64,000 nucleotides of DNA. Origin: G963663315 sp965204925. Its GTDB lineage: Bacteria > Pseudomonadota > Gammaproteobacteria > Arenicellales > Poriferihabitantaceae. The translations under genes and the position numbers were made by a program. The notes beneath the pieces were generated by a model. That model had not been told where the DNA came from. It did not search any database and saw only the letters and a list, made by a program, of their open reading frames with translations. Below are positions 57,022 to 64,000 of the stretch, piece after piece; within the stretch, counting starts at the first letter, position 1, and every line of letters starts with the position of its first letter. The stretch lies in assembly GCA_965204925.1 (NCBI GenBank), contig OZ242021.1:248001-312000 (forward strand). Reading direction: 5' to 3'.

Positions 57022-57346
57022 CCGGCAATGATCACTGCGCGGACGTTAGTCCTCATCACTCGCCTTACCGTCCGGAATGCGTGAACCGCCTCAACCAGCA
57101 ACCGTTGTTCTTCAGTCAGCGAATAATCCGTAGTTACAACCGCCCGGTCTTGATATTCGTCTGATTATCATTCATATGAACAGGGCGCCAGTTCCGCCCC
57201 GGCAACAGATGCAAATCACCCGGTTTCCATTTATACCGGATTTTCACTATGATAGGAATACAGCCGTGTCCGTGTCTGCTTTTGACGGCCAATACCCGCA
57301 TACCAATAGATCAGGAGAACAAGCGATTGCAGCCATGCCATACCTC
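57022..57346 (+). repeat. right copy of island-flanking direct repeat, with relic of a dehydrogenase gene start
   Basis: Read on the minus strand, 57056 down to 57022 gives ATG AGG ACT AAC GTC..., i.e. MRTNVRAVIIAG. This is about three-quarters identical in DNA to the start of the dehydrogenase gene at 46370 (MRTSARVVIIGG). The segment from ATTCATATG (57170) through TTTCCATTTATACCGG to the ATG at 57335 matches 46453-46624. The middle part is unrelated or diverged. This 316-bp gap has no gene of its own beyond these relics. Confidence 0.65.
57224..57253 (+). promoter_or_regulatory. possible promoter of the five-gene operon
   Basis: TTTCCA (57224-57229), 18 bases, TATGAT (57248-57253), identical to the left repeat copy. 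It would give an untranslated leader of about 75 nt before the first gene. Confidence 0.4.
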
Positions 57347-58096
57347 AAGGAAATCAGGAAGGGATATAAACAGGTCCAGCAAAATAGCGTCAACTCACAA
57401 AAAGTCGTGAAAATGGCGTTGCAATATGAGAATTGGAAAAACCTCCCGGGAAGTATTACCAATAAAATTTGCGATCACAACGATTATCCCGACCTGGACG
57501 CTGACTCGGACAAACCTGTACCAGCTACTTCACAACTGGGCCGGGAATGTCAAATGCAGAGAAATACCCAAAGAATCGACCTGGCTTACACCTTGCACAG
57601 ATATAGACCAACTGCCTCTTCTCTACCATTTGACCCGCTAGACGCCGGAGACTTCCCCAGAATCTGGGAGTTGCTTGCAAAGGACAAAAACAGGAGCAAA
57701 CAGGAAAGCAAGAGATGGGTTACTACAGTCCCTTTAACCCTCCGATCAGAACAGGATTTTCGCGACCTGATATGTCGTTTGGGTATGTACCACTGGCAAG
57801 GGACACCGCAGGACACCCCTGTCTTTTGCCTGAAATTGAGTGGAATCAACTGTGTAAAACCCAACGCGCTGGACGCGGATTTGGCATTCTACTTCCATCA
57901 AACACCAGAAAAAGCTCCCGGTCGAACGAGAAATCTGAAAACAGGCCGACCGGATATGGAGGAATGGCTATGCCCGGAGAAAAATCAAGCTTCCATCAAA
58001 TGTGTAGGCGTCTGCTTTATCAGAAAAGACATCAAAATTAATATGGGTGCTTATTTCGGCAATTGCGTGAAAAGGATACAAGGCAACAAGGGGTAG
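57335..58096 (+). CDS. unrecognised protein, first gene of the five-gene operon
   Basis: 253 residues from MPYLKEIRKGYKQVQQNSVN (ATG 57335). The first four codons belong to the shared leader repeat, so the N terminus may have been remodelled. AGGAG lies 17 bases upstream, a long spacing; the frame is open further 5' through the leader. No signal peptide or TM segment is seen. The C-terminal half (DLICRLGMYHWQGTPQDTPV to YFGNCVKRIQGNKG) is of mixed alpha/beta character with several cysteines, but I see no known motif. Eight bases separate it from the next gene. Confidence 0.65.
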   Translation: MPYLKEIRKGYKQVQQNSVNSQKVVKMALQYENWKNLPGSITNKICDHNDYPDLDADSDKPVPATSQLGRECQMQRNTQRIDLAYTLHRYRPTASSLPFDPLDAGDFPRIWELLAKDKNRSKQESKRWVTTVPLTLRSEQDFRDLICRLGMYHWQGTPQDTPVFCLKLSGINCVKPNALDADLAFYFHQTPEKAPGRTRNLKTGRPDMEEWLCPEKNQASIKCVGVCFIRKDIKINMGAYFGNCVKRIQGNKG

Positions 58097-58104
58097 AAAA
58101 CTGT

Positions 58105-59112
58105 ATGGACAAGGAGCAAATAATCAGGCAATTCTTTCAAAACGAGGAGGGTGCGATTTCGTATGTTCGAAACCGTCTGCTGGGTAATTTCGACAAAGCC
58201 CCGCCGCCAACCAGTGACCGTTTTATTGAAGAATTTCCGACCGATATTTTGCAACACCTGGTACTGTCCGATACCCTTGTGGACAAAACTGTTTTCTGGA
58301 ATGCCTGTTTCCGTTTATTCAAGGAATGGCGCGCCCCCCGGGAAGCCGATGCAAACAGTGCGGCTGGCTTGAGTGAGTTGGTCTATATGATTCGCCAATT
58401 CCACCGCCGCCATGAAGATATTTTCCGGGAAGAAAAAAGACGCTGGGAAGAAGAGTTGAAGAATCCCGAACTTCTGCCAGCGAGCACGGATGGCAAGCCG
58501 GAGAGAAATATGGTGTATGCCCAGAATTTGAGTCTGGTGCATATCTGGAACCTGTGGCCAAAGAATAGATGGTCAAAACTGTATGAACTTATTTTGGAAA
58601 AAGAAAGTGTAAATAACGACACCCGATTTGAGATCATGCTGATTACCGCCCAACATTTGGATTGGGATGCAACCAAGACCAGGCGATTGTTTCAGTGGGC
58701 CTTGGAGCGCCGGAATCATCTGCCGAAAACTTTCTACAACGAGTATTTTTTCAACCGCTTATACCTGTGTGGTCCTCAAGCAAATAATACAGATGTAAAT
58801 GAACGTAAAGACTGCCAGAACAAACTGGTTAATGATACCCTGAAGGCCTGTGTATATCTGTCCGACGCTCTGTCCAGGGAACAAAAAAAGACTCTCGGCA
58901 AGGCTTTGCTTGAAGCCAGCGAACTGTTCGATTTGAAAAGTTTCCAATGTCTTGCCAGGCGAACAAGGTCGTTACTGAAGCAGGAACTGGACAAACTCGC
59001 CCAACCGCCTTCTGAAAAGGAAATCAGTATATGCAAGCCTGTTACTGCCCCCTTGAGCGGAAGTGGATACATGAGTAATCAGTACGCTGGCGCACTGCCA
59101 GCGGCCGCCTGA
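58105..59112 (+). CDS. unrecognised, mostly helical protein, second operon gene
   Basis: 335 residues from ATG 58105 (MDKEQIIRQFFQNEEGAISY), with AAGGGG upstream; a TTG 14 codons earlier is less likely. Predicted from composition to be largely alpha-helical and charged, without TM segments. Tryptophan-rich stretches (VHIWNLWPKNRWSKLYELI) and a helical repeat-like feel suggest a scaffold or adaptor. I do not recognise a domain. Four bases separate it from the ParA-AAA gene, so the two should be made together. Confidence 0.7.
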   Translation: MDKEQIIRQFFQNEEGAISYVRNRLLGNFDKAPPPTSDRFIEEFPTDILQHLVLSDTLVDKTVFWNACFRLFKEWRAPREADANSAAGLSELVYMIRQFHRRHEDIFREEKRRWEEELKNPELLPASTDGKPERNMVYAQNLSLVHIWNLWPKNRWSKLYELILEKESVNNDTRFEIMLITAQHLDWDATKTRRLFQWALERRNHLPKTFYNEYFFNRLYLCGPQANNTDVNERKDCQNKLVNDTLKACVYLSDALSREQKKTLGKALLEASELFDLKSFQCLARRTRSLLKQELDKLAQPPSEKEISICKPVTAPLSGSGYMSNQYAGALPAAA

Positions 59113-59116
59113 AACA

Positions 59117-61930
59117 ATGTCTGATCAACCCGCTCAATTCGTGTCTTTCTATTCCTACAAAGGCGGGGTGGGACGTAGCACGGTGCTGGCTAATCTTGCC
59201 TGCCGGCAAGCTGTACAAGGTAGCAAAGTTCTGATTATCGACCTTGATCTGGAAGTTCCGGGACAGCACAGCAGTAGGTTATTCTCGAATAATCCGATCG
59301 CCGATTCGGTAATAAAAGGAGGATTTGTTGACCTCTGTGCCGCTTGGCAACAACACCATGAGAAAGCTGGTGATCAGGTCTATGAATGGGATTTGCGGGA
59401 TTACATGCTGCGCAGTACTTTTCCGGATCAGTTGTTCGGAGCTGACAAGGGAGAAATATTCCTGATGCCTGCCGCCAGAAGGCCGGATACAGGCTATGCC
59501 GAAAAACTGGGCAGGCTCGATTGGCACAAATTTTTTTCACCGTCAATCAAGGGCTACCAGTTACTTGCCGCCTTGCAGCTGTTTTGCAAGATTGAAGAGT
59601 TCGACTGGGTGTTTCTGGACTCCAGGACGGGACTCAGTGATCCCTATTACATGACCACTTCCTGGCTGAGTAATACCGTTGTTTGTTTCAGTACGCTGAG
59701 TCGGCAAAGTATTGAGGGATGCCGCTATGCCATGGAGCGTATCATGACTGAAGACTCCATACACAAATATGGCGAAAAGCGCGTACTGCCCGTAGCCACC
59801 CTGATTCCTCCGACCAGAAATTTTGAGGCCAACAACAGAATAAAAGCCATCCTTGCTAATGAGTGGCCGGAAATTGACAACCGTTTCGTCACTGAATTCC
59901 GGTATGACGATGCGCTGGCTCTGGAAGAAAAGATACTGGTAGCAGAAGATGGGTGGGAAAGCTCGGATTTCGGCAAATCATTACAGGAATTGGCGGCTGC
60001 TTTGGAGACCCGCGATTCTTACCTGATCAGTCAAGAGCGGATGCGTCAACGCTTTGGAGAGAGAACCCTGAAAAATCCTTTCCCCAACCTTCGTATCGAG
60101 TACTGGAGTCCACCGGAGGTTGCCAGCCATTATTCTGTTATTTACCCGGAGATTGAAGAACAACTGACAGCCTTTCAACCGGTTATTGTTTATGGTTCCC
60201 GGGGAACGGGCAAGACGACCATGGCCCGCTATTTTGACTATCAAGCCCAACTAATCGTTTTCAGGGAAAAATACCAACGTACACCAACCCCTCGGGAACT
60301 CCGTTATCTTGGTTTGTGGATTCGTCAGGACAGTGATTTTCTCAAGGCATTCAATGTATCTGACGAAGATAAACAGAAGAATTACAGCGCCTTGTTTGGC
60401 TTGTTCTTTGATATGGTTGTGTTGCGCAAGGCATTACAGGCCATGGAAGAGACCGGAGGACTGGCTGGCTGGGTCAAATCAACTACGAGATTATTCCGCA
60501 TTTTGCGCCGCGAAATCGGCGTGGAAGTTAATGAAAACTGTGGTATGGAGGGATTCCTGGAACATCTGGAAACCCGCTTGTATGAGATTCGAGCCTATAT
60601 CAACAACCCTAATTGCATCAAAATCCCTTACCTGTTCCAGAGTAATACCTTGATGAAGTTATTGGCAGAGCAACTAAAGGAAAGGGAGAATTTCCATTTC
60701 GTGGTGTTTGTCGATGAGGTCGAAAACTATGCAAGCCATCAGCAGCAAATGCTGAATACCCGGGTCAAAAATGTCAAGGAAAGCGATTCCGTCACCTATA
60801 AACTGCTTACCCGTAATGACGGAACGAAAACCACGTTCACAGATGCAGACGATCAGGAACTGGAGGTGACCCACGACTATCGCGCCTGTTATCTGGATGA
60901 AGGGATCGGATTTGATGAATTCAGAAAACGCGCGGAAACCCTGGTGAATCGTTATGTTTCCCATTCAGTCCAGTTTCGGCATCTCGGCAAGGCGCAAGAC
61001 TTTCTGGGACATCTGACACCGCAGGAAGAGGCGCGAATAATCTGTGGGAGCCGTGGAAACAAACCGTTGGTCAAACACTTGGGCGAGCAACATTCCCTGG
61101 AGGCGGACCATGCCTTGATACAATGGATGCAAAAGGAACCCAGCCTGTTGCGCCAGACGGTCGCTGTGGTAATAGTCAATCAAGGTAAAGGCGCCGATAC
61201 CGTCGCAAGGAACATGCACGCCAACACTTCTACCGCGCAGGACTGGTACCACAATTATTCGAGAGGAGCCTTGTACTGGTTGTGCACCTTATACAGAAAA
61301 GGAAAAACATATTCCGGCTTTAATGATATTGCCGGTATAGCAGGCGGGAATATCCGTGTAGTCGTGGATATATTTTATTCGATTTTTGCGGAGTGGATTA
61401 AAGAGACTGAAGAGAAAGGGAAGCAGCAGCCATTCAGCTATCAACTGCAAAACCGCTGCATCCATGAACTGTCGGAAACCTGGTTCAGGAAGCTCGACCG
61501 CTTCCGGCCCACGGAACACCGGTTAAACCGGCTGATAGAGCGCCTCGGCAATCTTTTTTCCGCGATACATAAAAGCCCGAGTCAGGGAGAACCGGAAATC
61601 AATCATTTCTCGACAAATGGGGAACTGGACGCCGGTACACTGAAATATCTGAAAATTTGCCTGCGGGAGAATTTGTTGAGATGGCTGCCCAGCAACAAAC
61701 AAAAGTCATCCAGCGATTACCTGCCAGACGCCTTTCAGCTTAACCCGTGTTTTGCCCCACATTTCGGTATTTCATGGCGGAGGAAAAAGAAGCTCACACT
61801 TGCGCCCGACGATGTCCGCATGCTCTGTTCGGGCACAGATGAGGGTTGGAAAAGGACCCACTCACGGGTCGAACGGCAATACCATAATGAAAGACACAGC
61901 GACCACTCCCAAATGACCCTGACAGTTTAA
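59117..61930 (+). CDS. ParA/MinD-like NTPase fused to an AAA/ORC-like ATPase, third operon gene
   Basis: 937 residues. N-terminal domain (about 1-300): deviant Walker A SYKGGVGRSTVLANLA (signature K15, with R20 in place of the usual lysine), switch-I-like IIDLDLEVPG (40-49) and Walker B FDWVFLDSRTGLSD (162-175), the MinD/ParA pattern. Second domain (about 320-780): Walker A YGSRGTGKTTMARY (359-372), Walker B FHFVVFVDEVENYA (526-539) and a long helical lid region, ORC/Cdc6-like in layout. C-terminal part (about 780-937) is basic with no known motif. Two nucleotide-driven switches in one chain suggest a sensor or loader acting on DNA. It overlaps the next gene by one base (TAATG). Function unknown; a defence role is inferred from context. 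Confidence 0.8.
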   Translation: MSDQPAQFVSFYSYKGGVGRSTVLANLACRQAVQGSKVLIIDLDLEVPGQHSSRLFSNNPIADSVIKGGFVDLCAAWQQHHEKAGDQVYEWDLRDYMLRSTFPDQLFGADKGEIFLMPAARRPDTGYAEKLGRLDWHKFFSPSIKGYQLLAALQLFCKIEEFDWVFLDSRTGLSDPYYMTTSWLSNTVVCFSTLSRQSIEGCRYAMERIMTEDSIHKYGEKRVLPVATLIPPTRNFEANNRIKAILANEWPEIDNRFVTEFRYDDALALEEKILVAEDGWESSDFGKSLQELAAALETRDSYLISQERMRQRFGERTLKNPFPNLRIEYWSPPEVASHYSVIYPEIEEQLTAFQPVIVYGSRGTGKTTMARYFDYQAQLIVFREKYQRTPTPRELRYLGLWIRQDSDFLKAFNVSDEDKQKNYSALFGLFFDMVVLRKALQAMEETGGLAGWVKSTTRLFRILRREIGVEVNENCGMEGFLEHLETRLYEIRAYINNPNCIKIPYLFQSNTLMKLLAEQLKERENFHFVVFVDEVENYASHQQQMLNTRVKNVKESDSVTYKLLTRNDGTKTTFTDADDQELEVTHDYRACYLDEGIGFDEFRKRAETLVNRYVSHSVQFRHLGKAQDFLGHLTPQEEARIICGSRGNKPLVKHLGEQHSLEADHALIQWMQKEPSLLRQTVAVVIVNQGKGADTVARNMHANTSTAQDWYHNYSRGALYWLCTLYRKGKTYSGFNDIAGIAGGNIRVVVDIFYSIFAEWIKETEEKGKQQPFSYQLQNRCIHELSETWFRKLDRFRPTEHRLNRLIERLGNLFSAIHKSPSQGEPEINHFSTNGELDAGTLKYLKICLRENLLRWLPSNKQKSSSDYLPDAFQLNPCFAPHFGISWRRKKKLTLAPDDVRMLCSGTDEGWKRTHSRVERQYHNERHSDHSQMTLTV

Positions 61931-62889
61931 TGCTCGAAGAGTACGAACCTGTGGAGCAATCCTACCCGAAAATAGCCGGCTTGCATCCCTGGAGCCTGTT
62001 ACTGACCGGAGGTGAGGAAACGCAGATTGAACCCCGATGTGGAGAAACTGTCACGAAAATCTCCGGTCACTTGCCTGCAAATTGCCAGCATATCTGCATT
62101 ACCCGCCAACCGGACAGGGGAATGGAGGGCAAATTTCTTTTTGGCAAAAAGGGAAAAACAGAGGAGGCGTCTGCCCAGGATTTCCGCGAAGGTTTTGAAA
62201 AAATCACGGAGCGGGCTCTTTCCGGGGAGGACGCAATTAACATATTAATGGACATCACCAGTCTGGAACTGGATGTAATCCTTCATCTTCAGAATTTATT
62301 CAACCAACCGCGCAGTAGTGTACAAAACCTGTCTGCGCTGTACTCATCCCCGATGCAGTATACAGGCCGTGACCAGTACAAATTACGGATCAATGAAATT
62401 GCACAACCTCCCGGTTACATCTCTTTGCGTATGGATGACTCCTCCTCTTATCCCCATGTTTTTATATTGGGATTTGACAAAGGCAGGGCCTTGCGATTCC
62501 TGGAGTTATTTGATGAGTGGAGAGATCATGAGAAATATGCCATTATTATTGACCCCTCGTACATGCCGGACGGAGCCGAAATAGCCAGAAAAGCAAATTC
62601 ATGGATTAAGGAACTGAAGCCTGAGCAAATTTTTTCAATCGACCGGCTCGAACCGCACAAGCTCCGTGAAAAGCTGAAAGAGCTTTATCAATCCAGCAAC
62701 CGGTTGGACATAATACCGCTGGGACCGAAGCTGATGCTTCTGGGAATGACCCAATTCTATTTTTCTTTGGCTGAAGCAGAGCGGAATAATATCCGCATCC
62801 TGTATGATTTTCCACAGCCGACTGCTGACGCCAGCACAGGTATCAGTGGGCATTATCTGTTCAATTGCCATGGTCACAAGACACTATGA
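61930..62889 (+). CDS. unrecognised, possibly Rossmann-like protein, fourth operon gene
   Basis: 319 residues, soluble. Two alpha/beta halves can be guessed. The first has NILMDITSLELDVILHLQNL (about 105-125), a DITS-type loop after a beta strand. The second begins YPHVFILGFDKGRALRFLEL (about 175) and continues with YAIIIDPSYMPDGAEIARKA and NRLDIIPLGPKLMLLGMTQF. No catalytic motif is certain. The layout recalls nucleotide-sensing Rossmann domains but could be something else. It overlaps the methyltransferase gene by four bases (ATGA). Confidence 0.65.
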   Translation: MLEEYEPVEQSYPKIAGLHPWSLLLTGGEETQIEPRCGETVTKISGHLPANCQHICITRQPDRGMEGKFLFGKKGKTEEASAQDFREGFEKITERALSGEDAINILMDITSLELDVILHLQNLFNQPRSSVQNLSALYSSPMQYTGRDQYKLRINEIAQPPGYISLRMDDSSSYPHVFILGFDKGRALRFLELFDEWRDHEKYAIIIDPSYMPDGAEIARKANSWIKELKPEQIFSIDRLEPHKLREKLKELYQSSNRLDIIPLGPKLMLLGMTQFYFSLAEAERNNIRILYDFPQPTADASTGISGHYLFNCHGHKTL

Positions 62890-64000
62890 ATCTGGCACAG
62901 CATTTTACAATGAACTGTCATGCAGATTTAATGGTCCGTGCCATGTTCCCGTTCACCGGCAACGGAAAATATATAAAGGGAGTTGACCTCGGCGCGGGAA
63001 GGGGAGCGCTCCTCCACTCAGCCACCCGAACATGGAAAGGAGCCAGCTTTTTGGGGGTGGATATTTCCCGGCCTTTATTGGACACCATAAAACAACACTT
63101 CCCTGCAGTTCGGTTCTGTTATCTGGACTTGCTGAGTAAAAAGTCGCTGAAATCAGGGATACTGGCAGATTTATCCGAGTCCCATGACGTTGCGGTGTGC
63201 AATCCACCTTTCCTGAACCATAGGAACGACAAACTGTTTCGTGACCTTTGTCACATGACCAATTTGAAGGACTGTCGCAAGATGTCTATCGTTACGTCCG
63301 ACGTCATATTCTTGCTGCACAATTTACGCCTGCTGAAAAAGGGCGGCGCTCTCGGCATTATATTGCCTGACGGCCTGATTACCGGTGAGAAATTCCGGAT
63401 ACTGCGTCAAAGTCTGCTGTCCAACCATCGGATTGAAGCCGTTATTCAATTGCCCGACAATTCGTTCGCCGGCATTGAGGCCAGGACGCATATTTTAATT
63501 TTGCGGAAAGATATGACATCAACGGAAAAGGTGAAGATCATGCGTTCGGGCGCCAGCAGTATAACGGAGGAGTTGGAGGTTGACGTTTCCGGTCTGGAGC
63601 AGCGAATGGATTACTCATACTGGCGCTGGAGATTGGCCGCCTCAAAGGCGAAAGCCTTGACATTGGCAGAAATTGGCGCAGATATTAATCGCGGTACAAG
63701 GCCCCGAGCATTTTTTGAAAGTTCAGGGATTGAATATTTCCATACCATTGGGCTGCCTGTAGCCGCCAGACCTGTCAATTTCCCGAGATCCAGGCCCCGG
63801 GAAGTCAGGATGGCGGAATCACAGGATATATTAACGGCCAGAGTCGGGAAACGGTGTATCGGTAGAACAGTACTCGTAAACAGAGGGAGTCTGCCAATAA
63901 CGGATTGTATTTATCGTATCCGCATACCCGAATGCTGGGTCAATAAAGTATGGCAATCATTCAATTCTGACAGTGCGCGGGACTGGTTTTCAGCGCATTC
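62886..64000 (+). CDS. N6-adenine DNA methyltransferase (HsdM/N6_Mtase-like), fifth operon gene, runs off the right edge
   Basis: 371 codons are in the window. Motif I GVDLGAGRGALLHSA (about 32-46), the acidic loop GVDISRPLL, motif IV VAVCNPPFLNH (about 98-108) and motif-VIII-like ILPDGLITGEKFRILRQSLL identify a gamma-class N6-adenine methylase of the type I/N6_Mtase kind. After about 230 a different region begins (DYSYWRWRLAASKAKALTLA, then RGTRPRAFFESSGIEYFHTI) that looks like the start of a target-recognition domain. It may therefore carry its own specificity. It is coupled by a 4-base overlap to the preceding gene. Confidence 0.88.
   Translation, partial: MNLAQHFTMNCHADLMVRAMFPFTGNGKYIKGVDLGAGRGALLHSATRTWKGASFLGVDISRPLLDTIKQHFPAVRFCYLDLLSKKSLKSGILADLSESHDVAVCNPPFLNHRNDKLFRDLCHMTNLKDCRKMSIVTSDVIFLLHNLRLLKKGGALGIILPDGLITGEKFRILRQSLLSNHRIEAVIQLPDNSFAGIEARTHILILRKDMTSTEKVKIMRSGASSITEELEVDVSGLEQRMDYSYWRWRLAASKAKALTLAEIGADINRGTRPRAFFESSGIEYFHTIGLPVAARPVNFPRSRPREVRMAESQDILTARVGKRCIGRTVLVNRGSLPITDCIYRIRIPECWVNKVWQSFNSDSARDWFSAH

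Noticed and set aside
57060..57140. Minus-strand peptide DYSLTEEQRLLVEAVHAF resembling an acyl-CoA dehydrogenase N terminus
   Set aside because: Fewer than 25 residues, no start, and within a diverged part of the flanking repeat; too short to call a gene relic.

Overview
The window reads as a chromosomal segment of a gammaproteobacterium of moderately high GC content. The ribosomal, rpo, tuf and fus proteins are close to the Escherichia/Pseudomonas type. The gene order birA-coaX-SPOR protein-tRNA(Thr-Tyr-Gly-Thr-Trp)-secE-nusG is also the gammaproteobacterial one. Species cannot be named from the sequence alone.

Layout. (1) 1-5.5 kb: the 5' part of a homocysteine S-methyltransferase gene, a [2Fe-2S] thioredoxin-like ferredoxin, then glmM, ftsH and rlmE. 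(2) 5.5-36.1 kb, minus strand: one almost unbroken block holding the alpha, spc, S10, str and rif clusters, from rplQ back to secE. It includes rpmJ (37 codons), a consensus str promoter and an L10-type leader before rplJ. (3) 36.1-37.1 kb: five tRNA genes. The promoter-proximal tRNA-Thr(UGU) gene is split by a 302-nt group I intron. (4) 37.3-46.4 kb: SPOR protein, coaX and birA; divergently ispG and a metallophosphoesterase; then a minus-strand operon of a GcvT-type dimethylglycine/sarcosine dehydrogenase-like flavoprotein, a non-pyrrolysine MttB-family methyltransferase and a cyclic-nucleotide-binding protein, probably for methylated-amine use.

(5) 46.4-57.3 kb is a scrambled accessory island. 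It holds a BstYI/BglII-type restriction-modification pair, a truncated duplicate of its methyltransferase gene, a chimeric scar of both RM genes, a large helicase-methylase (type ISP-like) gene without its 3' end, an inverted remnant of that gene's 5' end, two paralogous STAND-like ATPase/ankyrin genes, and an RTX-repeat gene broken by a stop codon. Partly conserved direct repeats derived from the 5' flank of the dehydrogenase gene bracket the island, which suggests recombination between duplicated segments.

(6) 57.3-64 kb: five tightly spaced plus-strand genes that run out of the window. Two are unrecognised proteins. The third is a 937-residue fusion of a ParA/MinD-like NTPase and an AAA/ORC-like ATPase. 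The fourth is an unrecognised 319-residue protein, possibly Rossmann-like. The fifth is an N6-adenine DNA methyltransferase. The architecture and RM-rich setting suggest a defence system or a related DNA-handling module. I do not recognise the combination, and it is the best candidate for a new system here. The split tRNA-Thr gene is the best RNA-level finding.
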